Shown: in pieces, positions 63,867 to 64,000 of the stretch
How positions within the stretch are numbered: the first letter of the stretch is position 1
Layout: every line of letters starts with the position of its first letter
Source of the DNA: Ascarosepion bandense
Taxonomy: Eukaryota > Mollusca > Cephalopoda > Sepiida > Sepiidae
Assembly: GCA_037127315.1 (NCBI GenBank)
Contig: JBBBDQ010001918.1
Span: forward strand, 5,254,501 to 5,318,500
Direction of reading: 5' to 3'
Length of the DNA: 64,000 nucleotides
The notes under the pieces: generated by a model
The model's database searches: none
What the model saw: only the letters and a program-made list of their open reading frames with translations
What the model was told of the DNA's origin: nothing
Program-made: the position numbers and the translations under genes

Positions 63867-64000
63867 CCTAATGTCTCAGGGACCATTTTTTTTACAAGAG
63901 TTCATATTACAATTTTGTTATTGTTATTTTTTTTTAGTATTCTGTATTACTGGTACCCATGTTGTATTCATACCTATTCTTTGTCGGCTAAGGAGATGTT

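Overview
This window looks like gene-poor, repeat-saturated nuclear DNA from a metazoan. The mix of features fits a coleoid cephalopod, possibly an octopus: very many (TA)n, (TG)n and (TCTA)n microsatellites, tRNA-derived SINEs with a body of about 300 bp, several LINE clades, Helitron-like elements and mariner/Tc1 remnants. The species assignment is inference. I found no credible host protein-coding gene. Every protein-like signal belongs to a mobile element and nearly all are broken. Coordinates of repeat edges were read by eye and may be off by a few bases unless a target-site duplication (TSD) is quoted.

Layout. 1-1560: a 134-bp tandem satellite made of 5S-rRNA-like units, then scattered, more decayed 5S-like copies. 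2430-5350: two head-to-tail fragments of an R2-like LINE with a restriction-like endonuclease (RLE). 5353-16440: microsatellites, hairpin elements, Helitron-like copies, a tRNA-derived SINE family (SINE-B), an inverted repeat carrying two tRNA-like segments, and a Tc1/mariner MITE. 17270-20790: a nearly complete APE-type LINE on the minus strand whose single 982-codon frame is interrupted by only two stop codons. 20880-33750: tandem repeats, Helitron-like copies, 5'-truncated LINE copies, short 5'-end/3'-end fusion derivatives of that LINE, and composite 5S-plus-tRNA SINEs. 34950-42000: Helitron, Tc1 and mariner remnants and RTE-like LINE fragments with GAA-type tails. 42400-47790: a nest of RLE LINE copies interrupted by two short retroposon families with clear TSDs. 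47815-55350: polypurine minisatellite, Helitron, TCTA arrays, a large snapback element, three minus-strand RLE LINE copies and an 18/20-bp trinucleotide array. 55600-64000: a 238-bp tandem array, SINEs, LINE derivatives, an RTE fragment, two mariner transposase fragments and largely unassigned sequence.

How the parts relate. Three autonomous LINE types (RLE/R2-like, APE-type Jockey/CR1-like, RTE-like) are each present as dead copies. Short non-autonomous families appear to use their machinery or that of unseen relatives. The APE LINE has derivatives made only of its 5' end, often in tandem, joined to its 3' end. The composite 5S-tRNA SINE and a second family (called F here) share a 3' tail although their heads differ. 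LINE tails (TAA-type for RLE, GAA-type for RTE) and Helitron interiors (TG and TA tracts) account for a good part of the microsatellites, so much of the simple repeat content seems to travel with transposons.
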